Shown here one piece after another: positions 23,480 through 34,213 of a DNA stretch of 64,000 bases. Positions within the stretch are counted from its first letter, which is position 1, and every line of letters begins with the position of its first letter. The translations under genes and the position numbers were made by a program. The DNA comes from Manihot esculenta (Eukaryota; Streptophyta; Magnoliopsida; Malpighiales; Euphorbiaceae), in NCBI RefSeq assembly GCF_001659605.2, contig NC_035161.2, forward strand, positions 27,389,691-27,453,690. The letters are read 5' to 3'. The notes under the pieces are model-generated. The model saw only the letters and a program-made list of their open reading frames with translations, made no database searches and was not told where the DNA came from.

Positions 23480-23725
23480 GGTTCGGCAGCCGAAGGAGCT
23501 TTCGGCCGCCGAACGTGGCTGGGGAGGCAGGCCTTTCGGCTGCCGAAGTTGCCCCCGAAAGGAGACTTTCGTCTCTGTCTAGGACTTTCGGCCGCCGAAG
23601 GTGCCGCCGAACATGCATGAGTTTTGCCTCTGTCTGGGAGTTTCGGCCGCCGAAGGTGCCGCCGAACCTGCCTGACTTTCGGCTCTGGAGGGACTTTCGG
23701 CCGCCGAACCTGCCGCCGAAAGTGC
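23480..23725 (+). repeat. second TTCGG/CCGAA motif cluster (transcribed part of LTR)
   Basis: About ten copies or half-copies of TTCGG-NNN-CCGAA occur in 245 bp, interspersed with GGTGCCGCCGAA. Each pair of arms is 5 bp with a 3-nt centre, and neighbouring copies can pair with one another. Confidence 0.8.
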
Positions 23726-23918
23726 CCTGTCCAGCCATTTCTTGCATGATTTTATGTGATGTTTTCATGATGTTTTAGGGGGTATTTGGGGAGTATGTTA
23801 GAGTTATGTTTATGTATGTTTGGTCCCTCATTGGAGTCCACCTGTGTAGGTTCGGACCCGAGGAACCGAGGACCCCAGCAGTGAGCCAGCTGCTACAGAG
23901 TTTGTCAGAGCTAGCCAG

Positions 23919-23926
23919 AGGTGAGT
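23919..23926 (+). promoter_or_regulatory. conserved splice-donor-like site 2 in the LTR
   Basis: CCAGAG followed by GTGAGTGG, GT at 23921, is conserved in N1, N2, O, B, S2, S3, P and (as CCAGAGGTGAGTAG) D. Confidence 0.45.
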
Positions 23927-24124
23927 GGAATAAACCTTAAGTTTTAAAATAAATGAAATATGAAATTTGAGCATGATCCATGCATCATGAATGCCATGAG
24001 ATATAGTAGGTTGTTTGCATTAGTATTCACGAATATGTTGCATTGCATTTATGATGTTGATGTGGATTGGTTATTAGATGACCCTTTAGTCCTCATATGA
24101 TATGATGATGCTACGGCATGAGAT

Positions 24125-24290
24125 ATGGTATGGAAGTCCAGGTTGTACCCATTCTACGTCCCTGGCACGATGTAAGAGGAAGTCCAGGTTGTACCCATTC
24201 TACGTCCCTGACACAGTTGGACTGTATGATACGTTATGATAAGGGAAAGACCGGTTGTACCCATTCTACGTCCCGGCACAGTTGGACTAT
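24125..24290 (+). repeat. LTR minisatellite
   Basis: Three imperfect copies of AAGTCCAGG-TTGTACCCATTCTACGTCC-(C)TGGCAC occur with spacing of about 50-70 bp. Corresponding arrays with changed unit sequence occur in the other LTRs (31785-31945, 38285-38466, 46100-46260, 42370-42525). Confidence 0.75.
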
Positions 24291-24901
24291 GTAGAGGACT
24301 ATTGGTGACAATACCATCCGAGATGTGATTTGTTGTGATGTGTTGCATTACATAACGGCATGAGATTTTTAAATATATGTTTTCACTATTCTGATCATTG
24401 GGCTTTGTAGCTCACCCCTCTCCCCTAACCCCAGATGTGCAGGTACAGGGTAGACCAGGAGGTTAGCCAGAGATATGAAGAGTGTATGTAATAGTTAGTT
24501 TGTGGACATGACAGTTGTATTATGATAGTTATGTTATGTGTAATGATATTGAGGATTAGATATTGTGCTTGACATTATGTATTGAGGTATCCCTTTTATT
24601 ACATGATCAAAATGTTTTATAATGTTATGGAAGCCAACTCATCTCATGATGTATTTGCCCTTTGAGGCATTGTTGAGGTCCCACAGAGGGATCATAATTA
24701 TGATTATGACTATGTACAGTATATGTTCAGGTTGAGTTGGATGTTTGAAAGAAAGGTTTTAAATTTTTATGTATTTCTTGATCATGTATGGGATTAAACA
24801 GGTTTCCAGGATGTATGTTTGGCTTGCTACGGGTCCCGGCGGCCTTAAGTCGACCCGGATCCTAGCGCCGGTAGCGGTCCGATTTTTGGGTCGTTACAGA
24901 A

Positions 24902-24915
24902 TGGTATCAAAGCCC
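24902..24915 (+). other. primer binding site of N2 (tRNA-iMet type)
   Basis: TGGTATCAAAGCCC starts 3 nt after the LTR end. O and B carry TGGTATCAGAGCCC, which matches the initiator methionine tRNA 3' end better, so N2 has one substitution here. Confidence 0.75.
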
Positions 24916-25146
24916 TAGGTTCATATGGTCGGACCTAGAGTGTCGGGCTCATAGAGGTTATAGAAGGTCAAGCACAATAGGAAAGGTCATGTCCACTAGG
25001 ATAGGATGTGGAGTCCTGTCTTACATGATGATGTGAAATGCCATGATTATATACATGTGCATTGATGCTATGATATGTTTATGTGATGAGGGTTCATGTG
25101 TGCCCACATGAACCATATGATGCTAATGTTTGTATGATGTGTACTG

Positions 25147-25154
25147 TTTTTCAG
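25147..25154 (+). promoter_or_regulatory. splice-acceptor-like site just upstream of gag ATG
   Basis: TTTTTCAG ends at 25154, 8 nt before the ATG at 25163. O has TTTTTCAG and B has TTTTCCAG at the same distance from their gag starts (read on the minus strand). Confidence 0.45.
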
Positions 25155-25162
25155 AAAATAGG

Positions 25163-28100
25163 ATGAGGGGAACTCGTCGATCGGCAAGATTGACTGGAGT
25201 GCCACCTGAGGATGAGGGCACGAGCGCCCGTCCTCTTACATTGCCTAGGGAAATGTCTTGTAGAGCCAACAGAGATAGAGTGTCAAGGGACCCTAGAAGG
25301 TCTTTTGATGCTAGCAGAAGGGGGACTGATAGAGGAGGAAGTTCTTCAGATGTGAGGGAGGTTATGGAAGAGGATCAGAGGAGGGATGGGAACCTGGATG
25401 TGAGCATGCAGGAAGAAGGGACAGGGGAGTCTCAGGGAGGCATTCAGGCCTCGGGGTATGGTTTTCCACCCCACTATCCACCCTTCCCACAGGGTTCAGG
25501 GTATCCGATGGGAGGTACATCGGATTACTCCAGCTTTAACCCCTACCCTACCTACATGCCCTATCCACCTTTCTATCCACCTTACACACAGTACCCAGCT
25601 TATCCACCCTCACCTTTCTATCCAAACCCGGCAAACCCCACCTTGGGGAATGCTGCACCTCCACCTCCACCACCTACAGAACCAGCAGCCCCAGTTACTC
25701 AACCTCCTAGACCTAGCTCAGCTGATGGGAGCAAGGTAAAGATGACAGATTACCTCAAGCTGGATGCTCCCAAATACAAGTCAGGGGATGACCCCTTTGA
25801 GTATCTGAGAGTGGTGAAGACAATAACTGATGAGCTAGGGGCAAGTGACAGCAGGGCCATTCAGATGGCAGGGTTCACTTTAAAGTGCAAGAAGGCACGG
25901 GAATGGTTCAAGTGTTATGTGGACCCGAGACTAGACGGTATGACATGGGAAGAATTTGCGAATGAGTTCGCTGGATGGGCTTTTCCAGACAGTTCTAGAG
26001 AACTGAAAATGATTGAGTTTGAGCAACTGAGGCAGTCAGAGCACATGAGTGTAGAGGAGTTCACGGATAAATTCTTGGAGCTATTGCCTTTTTCAGGGCA
26101 AGCTCTAGATACAGATACGAAGAAAGCCAAGAAATATGTTATGAAGCTGCATTCCAGGTACTCCTCGTTAGTTCAGTCAGCTGAGAGAGAAAGTTTCCAC
26201 ACTGTGGTGGATATGGCTCGAAGAATGGAAGCAAGTGCTATAGTTGAGGGGTCAGTGAAGCAGTCAGTGACCCAGCCTTCAGGGGTTAAGACCCCAGGCA
26301 GAGGAGGACCAGGTTTCTCTTCTCAGAGCTCAGGTAAGAAGAGGTGGGATAACACCACCAGGAAGTCGAAGAAGAATAAGTTTTGGAACAAGCTGAAATC
26401 CGGTCTGGGATTTAGCGGTGGCTCGAGCTCAGGCTCAGATGGTACAGAATGCCAGAGATGTGGAAGACCACACAGGGGAGTGTGTCGAGCTGGGACTAAC
26501 ACATGTTTCAGATGTGGACAGGAGGGACACATGGCTCGGGATTGTCCTAGAGCACCTTTTATGGGCCAGCCCCAGCAGACAGCTTCTGGTAGTGTGGCAC
26601 AGCCAGCAGTTCCAGCCACAACTCAGGGCAGTGGCAGAGGTAGAGGGAGAGGGGCAGCCTCTTCTTCTGGTTCCCGAGGTGAAGGTCCATCAGCTCCAGC
26701 CAGGATCTTCACCATGACTCAGCAGGAGGCTAACACATCCAACACCGTGGTGTCAGGTAATCTCGTCATTGGGTGTTCTGATGTGTATGCATTAATGGAC
26801 CCAGGTGCATCTCATTCATTCATTACTCCGAGAGCCGTTGAGAGGTTGGGTCTGATAGTCTCTGGGTTAGAGTGTCCCCTATGGGTCAGTGGACCCAAGT
26901 GTGACCCGTCAGTGGCAGTGTTAGTCTGCCAGTACAGTCCAGTTTTTATTGAGGGAAGATGCCTCTCCGCCGACCTTGTGGTTCTAGATTTGACAGACTT
27001 TGACGTCATTCTAGGGATGGATTGGCTATCTACCCATGGTGCTACCTTGGACTGCAGGGACAAGGTAGTCAGGTTCAGAGATCAGAACGGGTCAGAGGTC
27101 GTCTTCAGAGGAGACAAGAGGGGCACGCCTAGAGGTCTGATATCAGCTCTTCAGGCTCGTAGGTTGCTTAGGAAGGGATGTCAGGGGTACTTAGCTCATG
27201 TGAGAGAGCTAGACAGTCAGGTCAGGGAGCCGGCCTCGGTGCCAGTTGTCAGAGAGTTTCAGGATGTCTTTCCTGATGAGCTTCCAGGTTTACCACCTGC
27301 TAGGAAGATAGAGTTCGAGATAGAGTTGGTGCCTGGAACTAGACCGATCTCTATCCCTCCCTACAGGATGGCCCCAGCCGAGTTAAAGGAGTTGAAAGAG
27401 CAGTTGCAAGAGCTGGTAGAAAAGGGTTTCATCCGACAGAGTACCTCACCTTGGGGTGCTCCGGTCTTGTTTGTGAGAAAGAAGGATGGATCCCTTAGGC
27501 TTTGTATCGACTACAGACAGTTGAACAAAGTCACTACCAAGAATAGGTACCCTTTGCCAAGGATTGACGATCTATTCGACCAGCTAGCTGGAGCAGGTTG
27601 TTTCTCCAAAATAGATCTGAGATCGGGGTACCATCAGCTAAGGATAAGGAAAGAAGATGTGCCGAAGACGGCTTTCAGGACCAGATATGGGCATTTTGAG
27701 TTCCTTGTAATGCCGTTCGGGTTAACCAACGCCCCTGCAGCATTCATGGATCTCATGAACAGAGTATTTAGCCAATACCTGGATCACTTCGTTATTGTCT
27801 TTATAGATGATATCTTAGTGTATTCCAGGAATGCAGAGGAGCATGCCCATCATCTGCGGTTGGTCTTACAAACCTTAAGGGAACATGGCTTGTATGCCAA
27901 GTTCTCTAAATGTGAATTCTGGCTGAGGAGCATTTCGTTCTTGGGGCATGTAGTGTCAGAGAATGGGATAGAGGTAGACCCCAAGAAGACAGAAACTGTG
28001 GCTAACTGGCCTAGACCCACTTCAGTGACAGAGATTAGAAGTTTCTTGGGTTTGGCAGGTTACTACAGGAGGTTCGTTCAGGACTTCTCAAAGATAGCAG

Positions 28101-30208
28101 CTCCTCTGACCAGACTAACCAGGAAGAATCAGAAGTTTCTATGGACCGACCAGTGCGAAGAGAGTTTTGAAGAGCTTAAAAAGAGGTTGACATCAGCACC
28201 AGTGTTAGCTCTGCCATCCAGTGATGAAGACTTTACAGTCTTTTGTGATGCGTCCCGTGTGGGACTGGGTTGTGTACTAATGCAAAATGAGAAGGTGATT
28301 GCTTATGCTTCTAGGCAGCTAAAGAAGCATGAGTTGAATTACCCCACACATGACCTAGAGATGGCAGCAGTAATCTTTGCACTCAAGATGTGGAGGCACT
28401 ACCTCTATGGGGTAAAATGTGAGATCTTTACAGATCATAAGAGCCTGCAGTACATCCTGAGTCAAAGAGATCTGAATCTGAGACAGAGGATATGGGTAGA
28501 GCTGCTGAGTGACTACGATTGCAAGATTCAGTATCATCCGGGTAAGGCGAATGTCGTGGCAGACGCCCTAAGCCGGAAGTCACTAGGCAGTTTATCCCAC
28601 ATATCGGCAGAGAGGAGGCCAGTGGTGAAGGAGTTCTACAAGCTTATTGAGGAAGGTCTACAGATGGAGTTGTCTGGTACAGGTGCCTTGATGGCCCAGA
28701 TGAGAGTGGCACCCGTGTTTCTGGAGCAGGTGGCTCAGAAACAGCATGAGGACCCGGAGTTAATGAAGATTGCCAGGACTGTTCAGTCAGGCAATGGTAG
28801 TGAGTTCAGATTCGACAGCAAGGGGATCCTCCGCTATGGGAGCAGACTATGTGTACCAGATGACATAGGGCTAAAAGGAGACATTATGCGAGAGGCTCAT
28901 AATGCAAGATACAGCGTTCACCCCGGAGCCACCAAGATGTATCAAGATCTAAAGAAGGTTTATTGGTGGCCAGCTATGAAGAAAGAAGTGGCACAGTTCG
29001 TGTCAGCCTGCGAAGTGTGTCAGAGGGTGAAGCTGGAACATCAGAAGCCGGCTGGAATGCTTAACCCGCTACCTATTCCAGAGTGGAAATGGGAGAATAT
29101 AGCTATGGACTTCGTAGTGGGGTTACCGGCAGCGTCCAACAGAGTGGACTCCATATGGGTGATTGTGGACAGACTCACCAAATCTGCTCACTTCATTCCT
29201 GTCAGGAGTGGCTACTCTGTGGACAAGTTGGCGCAGGTGTATGTGGATGAGATCGTCAGGCTGCATGGGGTTCCTGTTTCAATAGTGTCAGATAGAGGGC
29301 CCCAGTTCACCTCCAGATTTTGGCGGAGTCTGCAGAATGCCATGGGTACTAGGTTGGATTTCAGCACTGCCTTCCACCCCCAGACTGATGGACAGTCAGA
29401 AAGGACCATCCAGACTATCGAGGATATGCTTAGAATGTGTGTGCTGGACTTTGGCGGTTCTTGGAGGCAGCATCTACCTTTGGTGGAGTTTGCCTACAAT
29501 AACAGCCATCATGCTAGCATCGGGATGGCTCCATATGAAGCTTTGTACGGAAGGAAGTGCAGATCACCTGTTTGCTGGGAGGAAGTTGGAGAAAAGGCCT
29601 TAGCAGGGCCTGAACTAGTAGAGATCACCAGCAGGGTGGTACCCATAATCAGAGAGAGAATCAAGACTGCTGCCAGCAGACAGAAAAGCTATGCAGACGT
29701 CCGCAGAAGACAGTTAGAGTTTCAGGAGGGGGATCTGGTATTGCTCAAGGTGTCTCCAATGAAAGGAGTGGTTCGCTTCGGGAAGAAAGGTAAACTAGCC
29801 CCACGATACATCGGACCCTTTGAAATCTTGCAAAAGATTGGGAATGTGTCGTACAAGCTGGATTTACCTGTTTCAATGGAAAGAATCCATCCGGTTTTCC
29901 ATATTTCCATGTTGAGGAAGTTTGTGTCAGATCCGAGCAAGGTTCTTAGTGAGCCTGATGTGGAGGTCCAAGAGGATCTCACCTATGTTGAACAGCCAGT
30001 ACGGATCGTAGACACCCAGATCAGAAAATTAAGAAACAAGGAAATCCTGATGGTGAAAGTCCTGTGGAACCACCACAACTTGGAAGAATGCACTTGGGAG
30101 ACACGGGAGTCTATGCTCCAGCAGTACCCTCATCTCTTTTATGGTTGGATTTCTTTGTGTTTATGTGCTATGTATGTATGTTATGTTGTTTTGCTATGCA
30201 TGTACTAG
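25163..30208 (+). CDS. N2 Gag-Pol polyprotein (1681 aa), Tekay-type chromovirus
   Basis: This single frame encodes the structural protein and the replication enzymes that copy the element through cDNA and integrate it. In order: proline/tyrosine-rich N-terminus (about 110-190), gag domain (about 230-330), CCHC zinc knuckle at C448-C451-H456-C461, protease with D546 in a DPGA motif, RT with FIDD at 880-883, RNaseH with D1029 and TDHKS 1090-1094, integrase with H1246-H1253-C1283-C1286 and catalytic D1316, D1377 and E1413 (35 residues between the last two), and chromodomain 1608-1659. I chose ATG 25163 ([10 protein letters not shown]) because O and B start at the same motif. An in-frame ATG at 25130 lies upstream of a conserved acceptor-like site. 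Related copies stop after PHLF (TAA); here that codon is TAT, adding 22 hydrophobic residues. No internal stop is present. Confidence 0.93.
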   Translation: MRGTRRSARLTGVPPEDEGTSARPLTLPREMSCRANRDRVSRDPRRSFDASRRGTDRGGSSSDVREVMEEDQRRDGNLDVSMQEEGTGESQGGIQASGYGFPPHYPPFPQGSGYPMGGTSDYSSFNPYPTYMPYPPFYPPYTQYPAYPPSPFYPNPANPTLGNAAPPPPPPTEPAAPVTQPPRPSSADGSKVKMTDYLKLDAPKYKSGDDPFEYLRVVKTITDELGASDSRAIQMAGFTLKCKKAREWFKCYVDPRLDGMTWEEFANEFAGWAFPDSSRELKMIEFEQLRQSEHMSVEEFTDKFLELLPFSGQALDTDTKKAKKYVMKLHSRYSSLVQSAERESFHTVVDMARRMEASAIVEGSVKQSVTQPSGVKTPGRGGPGFSSQSSGKKRWDNTTRKSKKNKFWNKLKSGLGFSGGSSSGSDGTECQRCGRPHRGVCRAGTNTCFRCGQEGHMARDCPRAPFMGQPQQTASGSVAQPAVPATTQGSGRGRGRGAASSSGSRGEGPSAPARIFTMTQQEANTSNTVVSGNLVIGCSDVYALMDPGASHSFITPRAVERLGLIVSGLECPLWVSGPKCDPSVAVLVCQYSPVFIEGRCLSADLVVLDLTDFDVILGMDWLSTHGATLDCRDKVVRFRDQNGSEVVFRGDKRGTPRGLISALQARRLLRKGCQGYLAHVRELDSQVREPASVPVVREFQDVFPDELPGLPPARKIEFEIELVPGTRPISIPPYRMAPAELKELKEQLQELVEKGFIRQSTSPWGAPVLFVRKKDGSLRLCIDYRQLNKVTTKNRYPLPRIDDLFDQLAGAGCFSKIDLRSGYHQLRIRKEDVPKTAFRTRYGHFEFLVMPFGLTNAPAAFMDLMNRVFSQYLDHFVIVFIDDILVYSRNAEEHAHHLRLVLQTLREHGLYAKFSKCEFWLRSISFLGHVVSENGIEVDPKKTETVANWPRPTSVTEIRSFLGLAGYYRRFVQDFSKIAAPLTRLTRKNQKFLWTDQCEESFEELKKRLTSAPVLALPSSDEDFTVFCDASRVGLGCVLMQNEKVIAYASRQLKKHELNYPTHDLEMAAVIFALKMWRHYLYGVKCEIFTDHKSLQYILSQRDLNLRQRIWVELLSDYDCKIQYHPGKANVVADALSRKSLGSLSHISAERRPVVKEFYKLIEEGLQMELSGTGALMAQMRVAPVFLEQVAQKQHEDPELMKIARTVQSGNGSEFRFDSKGILRYGSRLCVPDDIGLKGDIMREAHNARYSVHPGATKMYQDLKKVYWWPAMKKEVAQFVSACEVCQRVKLEHQKPAGMLNPLPIPEWKWENIAMDFVVGLPAASNRVDSIWVIVDRLTKSAHFIPVRSGYSVDKLAQVYVDEIVRLHGVPVSIVSDRGPQFTSRFWRSLQNAMGTRLDFSTAFHPQTDGQSERTIQTIEDMLRMCVLDFGGSWRQHLPLVEFAYNNSHHASIGMAPYEALYGRKCRSPVCWEEVGEKALAGPELVEITSRVVPIIRERIKTAASRQKSYADVRRRQLEFQEGDLVLLKVSPMKGVVRFGKKGKLAPRYIGPFEILQKIGNVSYKLDLPVSMERIHPVFHISMLRKFVSDPSKVLSEPDVEVQEDLTYVEQPVRIVDTQIRKLRNKEILMVKVLWNHHNLEECTWETRESMLQQYPHLFYGWISLCLCAMYVCYVVLLCMY

Positions 30209-30237
30209 TTGAGGTACATTCGGGGACGAATGTTCTT

Positions 30238-30250
30238 AAGGGGGGGAGAA
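30238..30250 (+). other. polypurine tract of N2
   Basis: AAGGGGGGGAGAA lies directly before the 3' LTR and is preceded by TTCGGGGACGAATGTTC, a sequence conserved in O and N1. Confidence 0.85.
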
Positions 30251-32555
30251 TGTAATACCCGGCTAGACTCCGGTGTCGGAATTCCTACCGTCCGGTGGAA
30301 TCCCGGATGTCGGAAACCTCTAGAAGGGTAAAAGTATGTTTTTATGATATGTTTTCATGTTTTTAATAATTTTAAGTATGTTTTTAAATGAGTTTTTGCA
30401 TGAAAAGTCCTTGGAGGAAAACCCAGGTTCGGCCGCCGAAAGTCAAGTTCGGCCGCCGAACATGCATGCGTTTTGGAGGCACGTTAGGCCCCGAAAGCAT
30501 GAGCGAGGGCAGTCCAGGTTCGACCGCCGAATCTCAAGTTCGGCCGCCGAACATGGCATGCATGCGGAGGCAAGTTCGGCCCCCGAACGTGGTCTGGCCA
30601 GCCACTATAAAAGGGGTACTTGGCCGAAATGGGCGAGCTTTCTCCCATTTTCAGCCACAGCTAGCTTCCGACCTCCCTCTTCCGAATCTAGTGTTCTTCC
30701 TTCAAATCCCCACCATTTTTCTTGAGTTTTAAGCTTGCATTGAAGGTTTTGAACTTTTGAAACAAGTTTTGGAGCTTTGGGAACTTAGGAGCTCATTTTC
30801 GTGGATCTCCAAGTTTAGGTCGTCTCCCTCTCGATCTTCAAGAGGTAAGAGCCGATCTTAAGCTCCTTATATGTTTTAAGTAAGTTTTAAGTCGTTTTAT
30901 GAGTAGAGATGCATGTTTAGGCTTATTGATGAGTTTATGGGTTTTGATGATGATTTGAGCAATGTATGTTGATTTTGTGTGTTAGAAGTGTTGTAGTTGG
31001 GGTATATGATAGTTTGAGACCCCTAGGTGTGATATATGGTGTTTATGCATGTTTTAGAACAAGTTTATGCATGATTTGAGAGTTGGGAGGCAAATGTGCA
31101 TAGAGGAGCCAAAGTTTCTGCCCTTTGGCAGAAACCACGTTCGGCAGCCGAAGGAGCTTTCGGCCGCCGAACGTGGCTGGGGAGGCAGGCCTTTCGGCTG
31201 CCGAAGTTGCCCCCGAAAGGAGACTTTCGTCTCTGTCTAGGACTTTCGGCCGCCGAAGGTGCCGCCGAACATGCATGAGTTTCGCCTCTGTCTGGGAGTT
31301 TCGGCCGCCGAAGGTGCCGCCGAACCTGCCTGACTTTCGGCTCTGGAGGACTTTCGGCCGCCGAACCTGCCGCCGAAAGTGCCCTGTCCAGCCATTTCTT
31401 GCATGATTTTATGTGATGTTTTCATGATGTTTTAGGGGGTATTTGGGGAGTATGTTAGAGTTATGTTTATGTATGTTTGGTCCCTCATTGGAGTCCACCT
31501 GTGTAGGTTCGGACCCGAGGAACCGAGGACCCCAGCAGTGAGCCAGCTGCTACAGAGTTTGTCAGAGCTAGCCAGAGGTGAGTGGAATAAACCTTAAGTT
31601 TTAAAATAAATGAAATATGAAATTTGAGCATGATCCATGCATCATGAATGCCATGAGATATAGTAGGTTGTTTGCATTAGTATTCACGAATATGTTGCAT
31701 TGCATTTATGATGTTGATGTGGATTGGTTATTGGATGACCCTTTAGTCCTCATATGATATGATGATGCTACGGCATGAGATATGGTATGGAAGTCCAGGT
31801 TGTACTCATTCTACGTCCCTGGCACGATGTAAGAGGAAGTCCAGGTTGTACCCATTCTACGTCCCTGGCACAGTTGGACTGTATGATACGTTATGATAAG
31901 GGAAAGACCGGTTGTACCCATTCTACGTCCCGGCACAGTTGGACTATGTAGAGGACTATTGGTGACAATACCATCCGAGATGTGATTTGTTGTGATGTGT
32001 TGCATTACATAACGGCATGAGATTTTTAAATATATGTTTTCACTATTATGCTCATTGGGTTTTGTAGCTCACCCCTCTCCCCTAACCCCAGATGTGCAGG
32101 TACAGGGTAGACCAGGAGGTTAGCCAGAGATATGAAGAGTGTATGTAATAGTTAGTTTGTGGACATGACAGTTGTATTATGATAGTTATGTTATGTGTAA
32201 TGATATTGAGGATTAGATATTGTGCTTGACATTATGTATTGAGGTATCCCTTTTATTACATGATCAAAATGTTTTATAATGTTATGGAAGCCAACTCATC
32301 TCATGATGTATTTGCCCTTTGAGGCATTGTTGAAGTCCCACAGAGGGATCATAATTATGATTATGACTATGTACAGTATATGTTCAGGTTGAGTTGGATG
32401 TTTGAAAGAAAGGTTTTAAATTTTTATGTATTTCTTGATCATGTATGGGATTAAACAGGTTTCCAGGATGTATGTTTGGCTTGCTACGGGTCCCGGCGGC
32501 CTTAAGTCGACCCGGATCCTAGCGCCGGTAGCGGTCCGATTTTCGGGTCGTTACA
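30251..32555 (+). repeat. 3' LTR of N2
   Basis: It is nearly identical to the 5' LTR, with one 1-bp deletion near 31348 and scattered transitions. TATA box at 30605-30613, motif clusters at 30425-30590 and 31138-31385, minisatellite at about 31785-31945, terminal GGGTCGTTACA at 32555. Confidence 0.92.
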
Positions 32556-34115
32556 CATAGAATGGGCCTCACTGGTCTTTCTCTTACATAGTGCCAGGGG
32601 CGTAGAGTGGGCCTCATTGGTCTTTCATACCGTATCATCACCATATCATATCATATCATAGTGAGGGCTAAAGGATCATCCAACATTCATCCACATCATC
32701 ATCATATTATGCAATGCAACATATTCGTGAATTCTAATGCAAACAACCTAATATATCACATGACATTCGTGATGCGTGAATCATGCTAAAACTTTCATTA
32801 TTTGCTTTGAAACATAAAGAGTCATTCTACTCACCTCAGGCTAGCTCTGAAAAGACACTGAAGTAGCTATCTCACTGCTGGGGTCCTCGGTTCCTCGGGT
32901 CCGAACCTACACAGGTGGACTCAAATGAGGGACCAACATACATAAACATGACTCTAAACTACTCCCCAAAAATCCCCTAAAACACCTTAAAACAATCATA
33001 GAAATCATGCAAAGGAAGGCTGAACAGGGCACTTTCGGCGGCAGGTTCGGTGGCCGAAAGTCCCTCCAGAGCCGAAAGTCATGCACCTTCGGCGGCACTT
33101 TCGGCCGCCGAAGGTTCCTTCCAGATCCGAAACTCGTGCATGTTCGGCGGCACCTTCGGCGGCCGAAACTCCTTTCCAGAGCCGAAAGTCCACTTTCGGG
33201 GGCAGGGTTCGGCAGCCAAAAGTTTGCCTCCACAGGCAGGTTCGGCGGCCGAAAGGGCCTTCGGCTGCCGAACCTGGGTTCTCCCAAAGTGGCAGAACCC
33301 AGCCATTCTATGCACATTTGCCTCCCAAATCTTTCAACTCAAATCCAACACTTCCAAAACATGCATACACACAAACATAAGCTTGTAGGGGTCTCAAACT
33401 AACCTAAACCCCAACACAAACACATCAAACATACTTATACAACATACATTAACCATAAAAGCACATAAGTCTTAACTCTAAACAACTAACCTAATCATGC
33501 ATTTCTACCCCATGAACCTTCAAGAAACTTAGTCAAAACATGAAAAGAGGTGAGGATCTACTCTTACCTCTTGAAGATCGAGAGGAGAGGCGATCCAACT
33601 CGGAGGTGGGAGAGATCTAGCTCCTTGGGCCTTCAAACTTCAAAAACTTGTTCTAAACTCACAAATCTTCAAAAATCAAGTAAACGCTTGTTAACACTTG
33701 AAAGATTTGAGGAAAAATCATCAAAATCAACCACAGGAGGGCATGGACTCACCGTTGGCCGAAAATAGGGGAGAAAGCTCGCCCATTTTCAGCCATGGGT
33801 CCTTTTATAGGTGGCTAGCCAGGCCACCTTTGGAAGCCGAAGGCGACTCCAAAACGCATGCATGTTCGGCGGCCAAACATGAGCCACATTCGGAAGCCTA
33901 ACGTGCCCCCCTAAACTATCCCACGTTCGGCGGCCGAACCTGGAAATGCCTCCATGATTTTTTTCATTTAAAACCCAATTTCTTTCTTACTTAAAACCAT
34001 AAAATACATGAAAACATTTTATGAAAACATGATTTTACCCTTCTAGAGGTTTTCGACAATTGAGATTCCACCGGAAGGTAGGAATTCCGATACCGGAGTG
34101 TAGTCGGGTATTACA

Positions 34116-34130
34116 TTCTCCCCCCCTTAA
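34116..34130 (-). other. polypurine tract of O
   Basis: On the minus strand, TTAAGGGGGGGAGAA abuts O's 3' LTR. Confidence 0.8.
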
Positions 34131-34213
34131 GAACATTCGTCCCCGAATGTTCCTCAACTAGCACATGCATAGCATCAAACATGAACATACATACAAAACT
34201 CATAACACTAACC

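Larger units (their letters stand above)
22593..24898 (+). repeat. 5' LTR of N2
   Basis: It runs from TGTAATACCCGGCTAGAC to GGGTCGTTACA. In order it holds: a U3 TTCGG motif cluster (22769-22930), TATA box (22947-22955), inverted repeat at the predicted start (22964-22998), first donor-like site (GT at 23187), second motif cluster (23480-23725), second donor-like site (GT at 23921) and minisatellite (about 24125-24290). Confidence 0.92.
22593..32555 (+). mobile_element. element N2: complete Tekay-type Ty3/gypsy chromovirus, 9963 bp
   Basis: N2 is flanked by CATAG (22588-22592 and 32556-32560) and inserted in O's 3' LTR. It has two LTRs of 2306 and 2305 bp, primer site, one long gag-pol frame and a polypurine tract. 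By eye I count roughly 18 differences between the LTRs, mostly transitions, or about 0.8 percent, so it is young. This is the only copy here that could be autonomous, subject to the primer-site mismatch and the C-terminal extension noted under its parts. Confidence 0.92.
14311..34115 (-). repeat. 3' LTR of O, split by N1 and N2
   Basis: LTR pieces lie at 14311-14717, 22286-22592 and 32556-34115. Joined without the duplicated target bases they give about 2264 bp, closely similar to O's 5' LTR (50451-50662 plus 53949-56025). The TTCGG motif clusters are at about 33030-33280 and 33850-33940. A TATA-like TTTTATAG (read on plus) is near 33802. Confidence 0.85.

Noticed and set aside
23480..23725. 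CRISPR-like spaced repeats
   Set aside because: The repeats are short, irregularly spaced and inside plant LTRs; there are no cas genes and the genome is eukaryotic.
25130..25162. Upstream in-frame ATG as the gag start of N2
   Set aside because: It lies before the conserved acceptor-like site, and its 11 residues are not shared; O and B both start at MRGTRR.
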